Made by a program: the position numbers and the translations under genes. Below the pieces are notes generated by a model. It saw only the letters and a program-made list of their open reading frames with translations, was not told where the DNA came from and made no database searches. Below are positions 16,425 to 23,692 of a DNA stretch of 46,438 bases, piece after piece; the stretch's first letter is position 1; every line of letters begins with the position of its first letter. The stretch is from Acidobacteria bacterium RIFCSPLOWO2_12_FULL_65_11. GTDB taxonomy: Bacteria > Acidobacteriota > Vicinamibacteria > Vicinamibacterales > CAVVIG01. Location of the stretch: assembly GCA_001767495.1 (NCBI GenBank), contig MELA01000072.1, forward strand, positions 1 through 46,438. Direction: 5' to 3'.

Positions 16425-17708
16425 CTATCTTTGGTGTACGAGCGCCTTGCTCCCGATGTCAGAGCGGAACTGCATGCCGTCGAACGAGATCTGCCGGACG
16501 CCGGCGTACGCGCGCGCGATGGCCTCGGCAAAATCCGCTCCGCGGCCGACGACCGTCAGCACGCGCCCGCCGGCAGTGACCACCCGTCCATCTTGCTGCG
16601 CGGTCCCCGCATGATAGACCGCGACGCCGGGGATGGCCTCAGCCGCCTCGATCCCGCTGATGGGCTCGCCGGCGCTCGACGATTCCGGATACCCGCGCGA
16701 GGCGAGCACGACGCCGACGAGCCGCTCCGAGCCGATGCGAACCGCCGACCGGACGAGCCGGCCCGTCGCGGCGGCGACCAGGATGGGCAGCAGCGGCTCG
16801 TCAACGAGCGGCAGGATGACCTGCGCTTCAGGATCGCCCAACCGCACGTTGAACTCGATCACCTTCGGACCGTCCGCGGTCAGCATCAGGCCGACGTAGA
16901 GAAAGCCGCGGAACGGATGCCCTTCGCCGGCCATGCCCGCCATGGTCGGCTCGACAACATCGCGCATGACGCGTGCGGTGAGCGCGACGTCGACGAGCGG
17001 GCTCGGCGCAAACGCGCCCATGCCGCCGGTGTTCGGCCCGCGATCGTCGTCAAAGATGCGCTTGTGATCCTGCGCCGATCCGATCGGCACCGCGCGCTCT
17101 CCGTCGCAGATCACGAAGAACGACACTTCAGGACCCGACAGGCATTCCTCGATGACGAGGCGATCGCCCGCCGCGCCGAACTTCCGATCCGTCATGACCG
17201 CCGCGACGGCCGCTTCGGCCGCGGCTCGGTCCTCCGCAATCACCACGCCTTTGCCGGCCGCCAGGCCGTCGGCTTTCAGCACGACCGGCCACCCGAACGC
17301 GCCGGACCGGATCTCGCCGAGCGCCGCGTCCATCGACTCGCAGGTCACAAAGCGGGCCGTCGGGACACGGTGGCGAGCCATGAACGCCTTCGCAAAGGCC
17401 TTACTGGACTCGAGTTGGGACGCGGCGGCGGTCGGCCCGAACAGCAGTCGCCCCTCGGACGCGAAGTGGTCGGCGATGCCGAGGCTGAGCGGCAGCTCGG
17501 GTCCGACCACGGTGACGTCGATCTGCTCGCGAAGGGCGAGCGCGGCCAGCGCGGCCGGATCGGAAAGGCTGGCTGGAACCGTCCGGGCGAGGCGGGCAAT
17601 CCCAGGATTGCCCGGGGCGCAGACGATTTCGCCGACCTCGCGCTCGGCGGCCAGCCGGCCCACCAGGGCGTGCTCCCGCGCACCGGCGCCAATGACGAGA
17701 ACTCGCAT
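16425..17708 (-). CDS. purD: Phosphoribosylamine--glycine ligase
   Basis: ATP-grasp enzyme that joins phosphoribosylamine (from PurF) and glycine to GAR. 427 residues. It begins MRVLVIGAGAREHALVGRL, has CAPGNPGIARLA, the GPELPLSLGIADHF segment, the ATP-grasp core VVLKADGLAAGKGVVIAEDRAAAEAAV, NTGGMGAFAPSP, and VIEFNVRLGDPEAQVILP, which carries the metal-binding Glu and Asn. The ATG at 17708 gives the standard N-terminus. It is separated from the main purine block by rlmN, PPK2 and mtaB, and is followed by the inverted repeat at 16355-16423. It is divergent from rpsU. Confidence 0.97.
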   Translation of the reverse strand: MRVLVIGAGAREHALVGRLAAEREVGEIVCAPGNPGIARLARTVPASLSDPAALAALALREQIDVTVVGPELPLSLGIADHFASEGRLLFGPTAAASQLESSKAFAKAFMARHRVPTARFVTCESMDAALGEIRSGAFGWPVVLKADGLAAGKGVVIAEDRAAAEAAVAAVMTDRKFGAAGDRLVIEECLSGPEVSFFVICDGERAVPIGSAQDHKRIFDDDRGPNTGGMGAFAPSPLVDVALTARVMRDVVEPTMAGMAGEGHPFRGFLYVGLMLTADGPKVIEFNVRLGDPEAQVILPLVDEPLLPILVAAATGRLVRSAVRIGSERLVGVVLASRGYPESSSAGEPISGIEAAEAIPGVAVYHAGTAQQDGRVVTAGGRVLTVVGRGADFAEAIARAYAGVRQISFDGMQFRSDIGSKALVHQR

Positions 17709-17742
17709 TGTCGAAAGGATTTAGGGCGTGGGGACTATTTCG

Positions 17743-17772
17743 TTGACGTTGACTGGAGATTACGCCTAGAAT
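17743..17772 (+). promoter_or_regulatory. Promoter of rpsU
   Basis: TTGACG (17743-17748), 18-nt spacer, TAGAAT (17767-17772). Both boxes are good sigma-70 matches. Transcription would begin near 17779, giving a leader of about 55 nt. The following genes (zinc-ribbon, STAS) could be served by the same promoter. Confidence 0.55.
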
Positions 17773-17832
17773 CCGCGTTTACCCATGCTAGCCTAGCACA
17801 GTTGATTTGGGTCGTGAGGGGGGTGTCGGAGC

Positions 17833-18030
17833 GTGGCTGATGTGAAGATTCAGGAGGGCGAGTCCATCGAAAGCGCCCTCCGCCGGTTCAAACGGAAGGT
17901 GCAGCAGGAAGACATCATCAAGGACATCAAGAAGCATTCATTCTATTTGAAGCCTGGCGACAAGCGACGGGCCAAACAGGCTCTCGCACGGAAACGGAAT
18001 CGGAAGAAGATCCGGCGCGAGGTGGAGTAA
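17833..18030 (+). CDS. rpsU: 30S ribosomal protein S21
   Basis: 65 residues, a small basic protein of the 30S platform near the anti-Shine-Dalgarno helix. VKIQEGESIESALRRFKRKVQQEDIIKDIKKHSFY is the family signature, followed by the basic tail RRAKQALARKRNRKKIRRE. The start is a GTG preceded by GTCGGAGC; a later in-frame GTG would cut into the conserved N-terminus. Confidence 0.96.
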   Translation: MADVKIQEGESIESALRRFKRKVQQEDIIKDIKKHSFYLKPGDKRRAKQALARKRNRKKIRREVE

Positions 18031-18060
18031 GGAGCGATGGACCGGACGAGGTAGCGACCA

Positions 18061-18366
18061 ATGGAGTTCCAGGACAGGATCCTCAGGTGCGCGGATTGCA
18101 GCGCGGAGTTCGTGTGGACGGCCGGCGAGCAGCAGTTCTTCGCCGAGAAGAACTTCAAGAACGAGCCCAAGCGGTGCAAGGCCTGCAAGACGAAACGGGC
18201 CAGTCGGCCGGCCGGCAACGGGCCGCGCGAACGGGTCGAAACCGTGACCACGTGCTCGGCCTGCGGCAAGGAAACGACCGTGCCCTTCAAGCCGACGCAG
18301 GGACGCCCGGTGTTCTGCAAGGAGTGCTTCCAGTCCCGAAAGTTCGCCGGGGCGGGCGGGGTCTAG
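18061..18366 (+). CDS. Double zinc-ribbon protein (zinc-ribbon domain containing)
   Basis: 101 residues with two predicted zinc-binding units. The first is C10-x2-C13 ... C39-x2-C42 around [14 protein letters not shown], the hallmark of a widespread small zinc-ribbon family. The second is C65-x2-C68 ... C86-x2-C89 with [13 protein letters not shown] between. Members are common next to ribosomal or RNA-related genes; a nucleic-acid or translation role is likely but unproven. It begins 30 bp after rpsU and is probably co-transcribed with it. Confidence 0.85.
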   Translation: MEFQDRILRCADCSAEFVWTAGEQQFFAEKNFKNEPKRCKACKTKRASRPAGNGPRERVETVTTCSACGKETTVPFKPTQGRPVFCKECFQSRKFAGAGGV

Positions 18367-18451
18367 CTTCTCAGCCACTGCTCGCTTCAGCAGACATGCC
18401 TCGCTTGTTGCGAGTGATGAGACATACGCACTTTTATCGGGAGCCTCTTCA

Positions 18452-18805
18452 ATGCACATCGATGAACGGACCGTCGGCGACGTCATGGTGCTCGACCTCA
18501 AAGGCAAGATCACGCTGGGTGAGGGCGACGAGCTCCTCAAGGACAAGGTCAACAGCCTCGTCAACCAGGGCCACAAGAAGATCCTGCTGAACCTGGGGGG
18601 CGTGCCGTACGTCGACAGCGCGGGCCTAGGTGAGATCGTCCGGACCTACACGACGGTCAGCCGCCAAGGCGGTAGCCTCAAGCTCTTGAATCTGACCAAG
18701 CGCATCACGGACCTGCTGTCGATCACCAAGCTGTTGACGGTGTTTGAAACCTACGACTCGGAGGACGACGCCGTCAAGAGCTTCTCCGCCTCGGCCAAGG
18801 TCTAG
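18452..18805 (+). CDS. STAS-domain anti-sigma factor antagonist
   Basis: 117 residues forming a single STAS domain (SpoIIAA/RsbV type). Such proteins bind an anti-sigma kinase, and phosphorylation of a conserved serine releases the partner. That serine is S56 in [28 protein letters not shown] and [20 protein letters not shown] complete the fold. No anti-sigma kinase or sigma factor is in the window, so the partner is encoded elsewhere. The ATG at 18452 has GGGAG 8 nt upstream. It lies between the ribosomal and glycosyltransferase genes. Confidence 0.92.
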   Translation: MHIDERTVGDVMVLDLKGKITLGEGDELLKDKVNSLVNQGHKKILLNLGGVPYVDSAGLGEIVRTYTTVSRQGGSLKLLNLTKRITDLLSITKLLTVFETYDSEDDAVKSFSASAKV

Positions 18806-18884
18806 CGTCGCTCGTGGCCCCGGACGCCTCGCCCGAGCGGGGTTGTCGGGAGGCCCCCGCCGCGACGAACCTGTCTGAGGTTCC

Positions 18885-19862
18885 ATGCCTGACTTCAACG
18901 TCCGATCGGACTCGGTGAACGTCGAGCAGATCATGGAACAGATCCGCGCCCGCATTCGCGAGAGCCGCGGCGTCGACTACTCCGAGCAGCAGGTGCGCGA
19001 ACTGGCGGCGGCGAAGCTCGATAAGCTGCTCGAGCAGTTCCGGCGCGTGAAGCCCCCCGAGCAGCCGCCCAACTACACGTTCGGGGGCGACACGCTCTTT
19101 GAGTCACCCGTCGGCCTCCTGCGCGTGGTCCGCCGGCTCCTGCGCCCCATCCTGCGACTGTTCTTCAATCCGAACGTGCTCGCTGACGCGCTGCACACGC
19201 AGGCGGAGCTCAACGCGCGTCAGGCCCGGCTCGAAGCCAGCCGGCATATGCTCTATGACGAGCTCATCCATAACCTCGTCATCGAGGCCGCGCGGCTGGG
19301 GCTCGAGGTCAAGAGCCTGAAGATGCGCGTCGAGTCGGTGGCCAGCCGCCTCGAGTTCAGCGAGCGGCGGGCGCGCACGCTCGAAAGCACGATCGCCTAC
19401 AAGCCGTCGGCCGAGGACCGCGCGGTACCGGCACCGTCCATCCCTCCGCCTCCCCCCCCTTCCTCGCCGCCACCCTCGCCGCCGTTATCTGCCTCGGCGT
19501 CCTCACCGCCACTTGCACCAGCGTCTGCGCCGCCGACCGTGTCAGGGCACCGGCCGATGGGCCCCGGCCCCTCCGGCGCGCCCGACGGCCAGCGCCGCCG
19601 CCGCCGGCGTCGCAGGGGTCGTCGTGGCGGCGGATCGCGAGCCGTCAACTTCGGCGCGCCGCCCGGCGAAGGAAATCGAGGAGGTCCGGGAGGGCCGGGA
19701 GGCGCCGCCAGCGGAGCGCCTCAGCCCAGCCCAGCATCGGCGGACGCCGACGCGGCCCCCCTCGAAGGCGACGAGGCGCATGCCGACGTGTTCACTGAAG
19801 ATGCCGGGCCTGAAGATTCCGGTCCTGACGAGCCGGGCGACCCCGGCGACAACAACCGGTGA
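18885..19862 (+). CDS. Hypothetical coiled-coil protein with Pro-rich and Arg/Gly-rich tail
   Basis: 325 residues, not recognised as a named family. Residues 1-60 are charged and helical (SVNVEQIMEQIRARIRESRGVDYSE). About 70-100 is a basic/hydrophobic stretch (LLRVVRRLLRPILRLFF), perhaps an amphipathic membrane-contact helix. About 105-175 looks like coiled coil. From about 185 it becomes low-complexity: a proline run, an eight-arginine tract with RGRRGGGSR (about 230-245), a Gly-rich part and an acidic C-terminus. The RGG-like patch recalls RNA-binding tails. Its stop overlaps the next gene's GTG (GTGA), so it is translationally coupled to a glycosyltransferase, which suggests a surface-polysaccharide role. 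The function is unknown. Confidence 0.8.
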   Translation: MPDFNVRSDSVNVEQIMEQIRARIRESRGVDYSEQQVRELAAAKLDKLLEQFRRVKPPEQPPNYTFGGDTLFESPVGLLRVVRRLLRPILRLFFNPNVLADALHTQAELNARQARLEASRHMLYDELIHNLVIEAARLGLEVKSLKMRVESVASRLEFSERRARTLESTIAYKPSAEDRAVPAPSIPPPPPPSSPPPSPPLSASASSPPLAPASAPPTVSGHRPMGPGPSGAPDGQRRRRRRRRGRRGGGSRAVNFGAPPGEGNRGGPGGPGGAASGAPQPSPASADADAAPLEGDEAHADVFTEDAGPEDSGPDEPGDPGDNNR

Positions 19863-21160
19863 AGCTCGCGATCGTCATTCAGCGCTACGGCGCGGAAGTC
19901 GTCGGCGGCTCCGAGCAGCTCTGCCGTCTCATCGCCGAACGGCTCGCGGCCCAGCATGACGTCGAGGTGCTGACGACATGCGCGCGGGATGAGACAACGT
20001 GGAAGAACGAATATCCCGAAGGCGCCGATCGCGTCCGCGGGGTGACCATCCGGCGGTTTGCCAACGCGCGCACGCGCGACGCAGCCGACTTCAGGCGCCA
20101 TTCCGAGCGCGTCTTCGATCGTCCCCACAGCCGCGCCGACGAGATCGAGTGGCTCAAGCAGCAAGGGCCCTGGTGTCCGGCGCTCGTCGAGTATCTGCGC
20201 CGGCACTCTCGGCACTACGACGTGGTGATCTTCTTCACCTATCGTTCTGCGCCGACCGTGCTCGGGATGGAGATCGTTCCCGCGCGCAGCGTGCTGGTGG
20301 CCACGGCCAGCGACGAGCCGGCGATCCAGCTCGACATCTTCAAGGACGTGTTCGGGCGGCCGGCGGCATTGTGTTATCTCACCGAAGGCGAGCGCCGACT
20401 CGTCCACGAAGTCTTTGCCGAGCGTCCGGCGCTCGAGGACGTTACGGGCATCGGCGTCGATCTTCCGCAGCACCAGCCGTATCCACGAATGGCCGCGCCG
20501 CTCGAAGAGAACGACGAGGCTGACGACTCATCGCCCGCCGGGGCCGACGCCCCTGGCAGCGATGACAGCGGCGCGGTAGGCGAGTTCCCCTCGCATCTGA
20601 CCTCGCGCGGCGCCGTGTTTCGCCGCCGCCATCGGCTGCACGGGCCCATCGTGCTCTACGGCGGCCGGATCGATCCGGGGAAGGGCTGCGAAGAGCTGAT
20701 CGAGTACTTCGACAGCTACGTGAAGGATGGCGGCGACGCCACGCTGGTGCTCATGGGCGTGAAGCTGATGGCACTGCCCGAGGAGCCGTTCATTCGCTTC
20801 GCGGGTCTGCTGTCGGACCGCGAGCGGCTCCGGGCCCTCGAAGCGGCCACGGTCGTCGTCTGCCCCTCGCCGGACGACAGCCTGTCGCTCCTCGCGCTTG
20901 AGGCGCTGTCGGTCGGCACGCCGATCCTGGCCAACGCGCGCAGCGCGGCGGTCGTTGAACACTGCGTGAAGAGCAACGGCGGGCTGTACTACGCCGACCG
21001 CGACGAGTTCGTCGAGTGCCTCAAGCTGCTCGTCGGCGACGAGCGCCTGCGGGCGGCGATGGGCCGCAACGGACGCGACTACGTCCGTCGCAACTGTCGA
21101 TGGGACGTCGTGCTCGGCAAGTACGAGCGGATCTTCGCGAAGGTCAGGAGTGCAAGGTGA
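19859..21160 (+). CDS. Family 4 glycosyltransferase
   Basis: 433-residue GT-B fold enzyme that transfers a sugar from a nucleotide-sugar donor to an unknown acceptor. The N-terminus KLAIVIQRYGAEVVGGSEQLCRLIAERL is typical of GT4, with a glycine-rich acceptor loop. The C-terminal half has VLYGGRIDPGKGCEELI, the CPSPDDSLSLLALEALSVGTPILA donor-site region (EX7E-like, with Asp at the first position) and a final helix. Between the domains sits an unusual acidic insert (about 217-243, EENDEADDSSPAG...). Translation starts at the GTG overlapping the previous stop. It probably acts at the cytoplasmic membrane in polysaccharide or glycolipid synthesis. Confidence 0.88.
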   Translation: MKLAIVIQRYGAEVVGGSEQLCRLIAERLAAQHDVEVLTTCARDETTWKNEYPEGADRVRGVTIRRFANARTRDAADFRRHSERVFDRPHSRADEIEWLKQQGPWCPALVEYLRRHSRHYDVVIFFTYRSAPTVLGMEIVPARSVLVATASDEPAIQLDIFKDVFGRPAALCYLTEGERRLVHEVFAERPALEDVTGIGVDLPQHQPYPRMAAPLEENDEADDSSPAGADAPGSDDSGAVGEFPSHLTSRGAVFRRRHRLHGPIVLYGGRIDPGKGCEELIEYFDSYVKDGGDATLVLMGVKLMALPEEPFIRFAGLLSDRERLRALEAATVVVCPSPDDSLSLLALEALSVGTPILANARSAAVVEHCVKSNGGLYYADRDEFVECLKLLVGDERLRAAMGRNGRDYVRRNCRWDVVLGKYERIFAKVRSAR

Positions 21161-21190
21161 ACTCGATGATCTCCGGTGGAGTCCGAGACC

Positions 21191-21751
21191 CTATTTCAAC
21201 CCGAGCTTCCGACCGGCCGCCAGAAGGCCGAGAGCTTCTCGCAGGCGTCTTTCCTTGGTCTCCGGCCGCTTCGCCGAGTCAATCCAGGCGATGTACATGC
21301 GCCGGTACGACGGAGCCAACTGCTCGAAGTACTTCCAAGCGGACGGACTCGACCGGAGCGCCCGCTCGATGTATCGCGGAACTGCGCTCGCCGATGGCCG
21401 AGGTGCGTCGCCGCTGCGAGCTGTCGGCGCGCGTTTCAGACCGGGCGGCGCCAGCTGTCCACGTGCCTTGAGAACCGCGTACCGCCGACGATTGGCGGTG
21501 GACCACTTGCTGTCCGGCTTGCGCGGCGTGAACTTGCGCGCGTAGCGATCGTCGTCGAGGCGTCTGATGATGCTGTCTATCCAACCAAAGCACAGGGCTT
21601 CTTCAACCGCATCGTTGTAGCCGATTGACGTTCGGCCCGTGTGACGCTTGTGAAAGACAAGCCAGATTTCGGTCTCCGCATCGTGGTACTGACCGAGCCA
21701 CGCGCGCCACTGCTCCCGCGTCTGGAGGTCAAGTGTCTTGCGCTTCTTCAT
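21191..21751 (-). CDS. YdeI/OmpD-associated family protein
   Basis: 186 residues. TREQWRAWLGQYHDAETEIWLVFHKRHTGR, then SIGYNDAVEEALCFGWIDSIIRRLDDDRYARKFTPRKPDSKWS, is the core of the YdeI family, and the C-terminal AWKYFEQLAPSYRRMYIAWIDSAKRPETKERRLREAL is its second conserved block. Family members have been linked to envelope stress and peptide tolerance, but the biochemical role is unknown. It starts 4 bp after the stop of the FAD oxidase gene and is probably in one transcript with it. It is convergent with the glycosyltransferase. Confidence 0.88.
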   Translation of the reverse strand: MKKRKTLDLQTREQWRAWLGQYHDAETEIWLVFHKRHTGRTSIGYNDAVEEALCFGWIDSIIRRLDDDRYARKFTPRKPDSKWSTANRRRYAVLKARGQLAPPGLKRAPTARSGDAPRPSASAVPRYIERALRSSPSAWKYFEQLAPSYRRMYIAWIDSAKRPETKERRLREALGLLAAGRKLGLK

Positions 21752-21755
21752 CGTG

Positions 21756-23363
21756 TCACGCAGGCAGAAAGAGGACGCCTGGCGCGAGCTTCCATTCCGG
21801 ATCGAGCGCGCGCTTGACCTGTCGCATCTGGTCGATGCCCGCCTGACCGTACAACTCCGCGAGCAACTGCTGCTTGACGCGGTTGCGGCCCACGCCGTGC
21901 TCGGCGAGCGGCGACCCGCCCAGACGCATCACCTCCCGCCCCAGGTCGAGGATCGCCGCCCGGCCAGACTCGACGTCGGCAAACGACCTCGGCATCACGT
22001 TCGGATGCAGGTTGCCGTCAGAGATGTGACCCCAAATCGCCACGTCGAGCCGGCGACGTGTGAATTCCGCCTCGTAGATCGCAAGCATGTCTCCGAGACG
22101 CTCGAACGGCACAATCATGTCGGCGGCGATCTTCTCGATACGAGGATCGACGGTCGCCTGGGCCAGACCGACGCGCTGATTGACGATGGCCGGGACGGCC
22201 TCGCGCAAGGCCAGCAGTTGCTCGGCACGCGCGAGATCGCCCGGCACCGCAATCTGGACTTCGTCCAGCACGCCAGCCTGGTCGAGCGCGTGGCAGAAGC
22301 GCGCGAGGGATGTGCCCGGCGCTCCAGGATCGCCCGCGCGACCGATGTCGTCAAACGCCTGCTGGCTTGTCGTGGCGGCGGGCAGCTCGAGCGTGACCAG
22401 GAGCGCCATGGCCGTCCGGTCGGGCCACGTCACTCCGGTCCGCCGATCGGCGCCGTCCTCACGCAACAGATCGAGGCAGCGCCCGTCGATGTGCTCGATG
22501 GCCGACACGTCGAGGCCGCCCTCATGCGAGCGCCAGGTCTGCTGTGCCGCGTCGCGCAGCAGACGAACGAAACCCAGCGTGGCGGCGCGACCAGCGAACG
22601 GCACGAACGCCAGACACCAGGCGGGCCGCTCCGGCCGGACTTTCAGGGTGACTTCGGTCATCACACCGAGCGTACCCTCCGCCCCGATGAACAGATCGAT
22701 GAGATCCATGCCGGGCTCCGCGAAGTAACCGGCAGAGACTTTGGGCACCTTCGGCATGCGATAGCTCGGCACTGGCACGCGCACGGTCCGATTTCCGAGG
22801 ACGACCTCGAAGTAGCCGTCTACGTGAGCCCGGGTGGCGCCGCGCTCGATGTCCAGCACGTCACCCGTCGGCAGGACGACCGTGACGGCCCGCACCCAGT
22901 CGCGGGTCGTGCCGTACTTGAACGTCGCGGCGCCAGCGGCGTTGGTGGCCACCGTGCCCCCGACAAACGCGCCGTTGAACGTCGGCGCCGGCGGATAGTA
23001 CCGGCCCGTTCGGGCCAGCACGGCATCGAGCTCAGCGAGCGTTACACCGGCCCCGACCCGCACCCAGTCGGCCCCGCTGTCGATGATGCGGCCAAACCGT
23101 GCCATGCCGAGCAGCACCTCGCCGCGCGGGGTCGCGCCGCCGGTCAGCGACGACTGCGCACCAATGGGCAGCACGGCGGTCGAGCGCTGAACGACGGCGG
23201 CTACCTCGGCCTCGTTTGTCGGGGTGACGAGCGCTGAAGCATGACCGCCGGGCACGTGCGCGGCGTCCTCGAGAAACGACCGCAGTCGATCGGGGTCGGT
23301 GACATACCGGGGCACGGCGGGTGCGCCGAGCGGCGGGCGGGCGGCGATGCGGTAGCCGGGCAT
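21756..23363 (-). CDS. FAD-linked oxidase, GlcD / D-lactate dehydrogenase type
   Basis: 535 residues of the PCMH-type flavoprotein family, which oxidises 2-hydroxy acids such as D-lactate or glycolate. The FAD domain has LPIGAQSSLTGGATPRGEVLL, GAGVTLAELDAVLA and GGTVATNAAGAATFKYGTTRDWV; GAEGTLGVMTEVTLKVRP closes it. The C-terminal cap has the substrate/metal motif WGHISDGNLHPNVMPR and LAEHGVGRNRVK. The substrate is unknown. No Fe-S subunit gene (GlcF-like) is adjacent, so it may act alone or pass electrons to a distant partner. Confidence 0.92.
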   Translation of the reverse strand: MPGYRIAARPPLGAPAVPRYVTDPDRLRSFLEDAAHVPGGHASALVTPTNEAEVAAVVQRSTAVLPIGAQSSLTGGATPRGEVLLGMARFGRIIDSGADWVRVGAGVTLAELDAVLARTGRYYPPAPTFNGAFVGGTVATNAAGAATFKYGTTRDWVRAVTVVLPTGDVLDIERGATRAHVDGYFEVVLGNRTVRVPVPSYRMPKVPKVSAGYFAEPGMDLIDLFIGAEGTLGVMTEVTLKVRPERPAWCLAFVPFAGRAATLGFVRLLRDAAQQTWRSHEGGLDVSAIEHIDGRCLDLLREDGADRRTGVTWPDRTAMALLVTLELPAATTSQQAFDDIGRAGDPGAPGTSLARFCHALDQAGVLDEVQIAVPGDLARAEQLLALREAVPAIVNQRVGLAQATVDPRIEKIAADMIVPFERLGDMLAIYEAEFTRRRLDVAIWGHISDGNLHPNVMPRSFADVESGRAAILDLGREVMRLGGSPLAEHGVGRNRVKQQLLAELYGQAGIDQMRQVKRALDPEWKLAPGVLFLPA

Positions 23364-23386
23364 CGCGCTATATATTAGATGCCCAC

Positions 23387-23529
23387 GAGAATGATTGCGC
23401 CTGCGGCCATGCCGAGCCGAAGAAGCGCCCGCGGCCCGCGCGAGGATAGCGAGTCTTCGAGCGCCGCAGCGCGAGCGAGCGGGGCTGGGGCCCCGCGAGC
23501 AGTAAGAGAAATGATTGCGCCGGCGGCCA
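23387..23529 (+). repeat. 120-bp direct duplication flanking family 2 copy D
   Basis: GAGAATGATTGCGCCTGCGG (from 23387) recurs as GAGAAATGATTGCGCCGGCGG (from 23506) with its ATG exactly 120 bp away. The repeated block is about 23 bp and the element lies between the copies. It could be a target-site-like duplication or slippage. The frame from 23391 stays open to a TGA at 23538 (49 codons), but the composition gives no sign of a real gene. Confidence 0.75.
23433..23510 (+). repeat. Family 2 repeat, copy D
   Basis: Plus-strand reading: GCGAGGATAGCGAGTCTTCG, then GAGCGAGCGGGGCTGGGGCCCC (core 23487-23494), six bases, AGTAA (23501-23505), five bases, ATG at 23511. It is the only copy not directly before an annotated gene start; the ATG opens only a 9-codon frame. 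It lies upstream of the symporter micropeptide gene. Confidence 0.7.
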
Positions 23530-23560
23530 GGTGCAGGTGAGGCTCAGGGACTCCGCATCG

Positions 23561-23589
23561 TTGCGTTCACGGTGCGACGCTTGTAGGAT
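23561..23589 (+). promoter_or_regulatory. Possible promoter of the symporter genes
   Basis: TTGCGT (23561-23566), 17-nt spacer, TAGGAT (23584-23589). Transcription would start about 7 nt before the GTG at 23603, so the first message would be nearly leaderless. Confidence 0.3.
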
Positions 23590-23602
23590 GCGGTGACCCA
23601 TT

Positions 23603-23686
23603 GTGAAAGCGACCTACATCAAGGTCCTCATCGCTCAGGCCGTGGCCCTCGCGGGGCTCTGGTTCCTTCAACGCGCGTTTCTCTAG
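23603..23686 (+). CDS. 27-residue single-span membrane peptide preceding the symporter
   Basis: A GTG-started frame encodes VKATYIKVLIAQ followed by AVALAGLWFLQRAFL. It is one hydrophobic helix with a short charged N-terminus and a C-terminal QRAF. It ends 6 bp before the ATG of the sodium:solute symporter, so the two are almost certainly co-translated. Small single-span proteins are often encoded directly before SSS-family transporters and are presumed accessory subunits; the match here is by size, topology and position. It is too short to be found by ordinary gene callers. No catalytic role is expected. Confidence 0.6.
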   Translation: MKATYIKVLIAQAVALAGLWFLQRAFL

Positions 23687-23692
23687 TCCCCG

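Noticed and set aside
23391-23540. 49-codon plus-strand frame spanning repeat copy D
   Set aside because: It consists of the duplicated block and repeat DNA, with no ribosome site or conserved feature.
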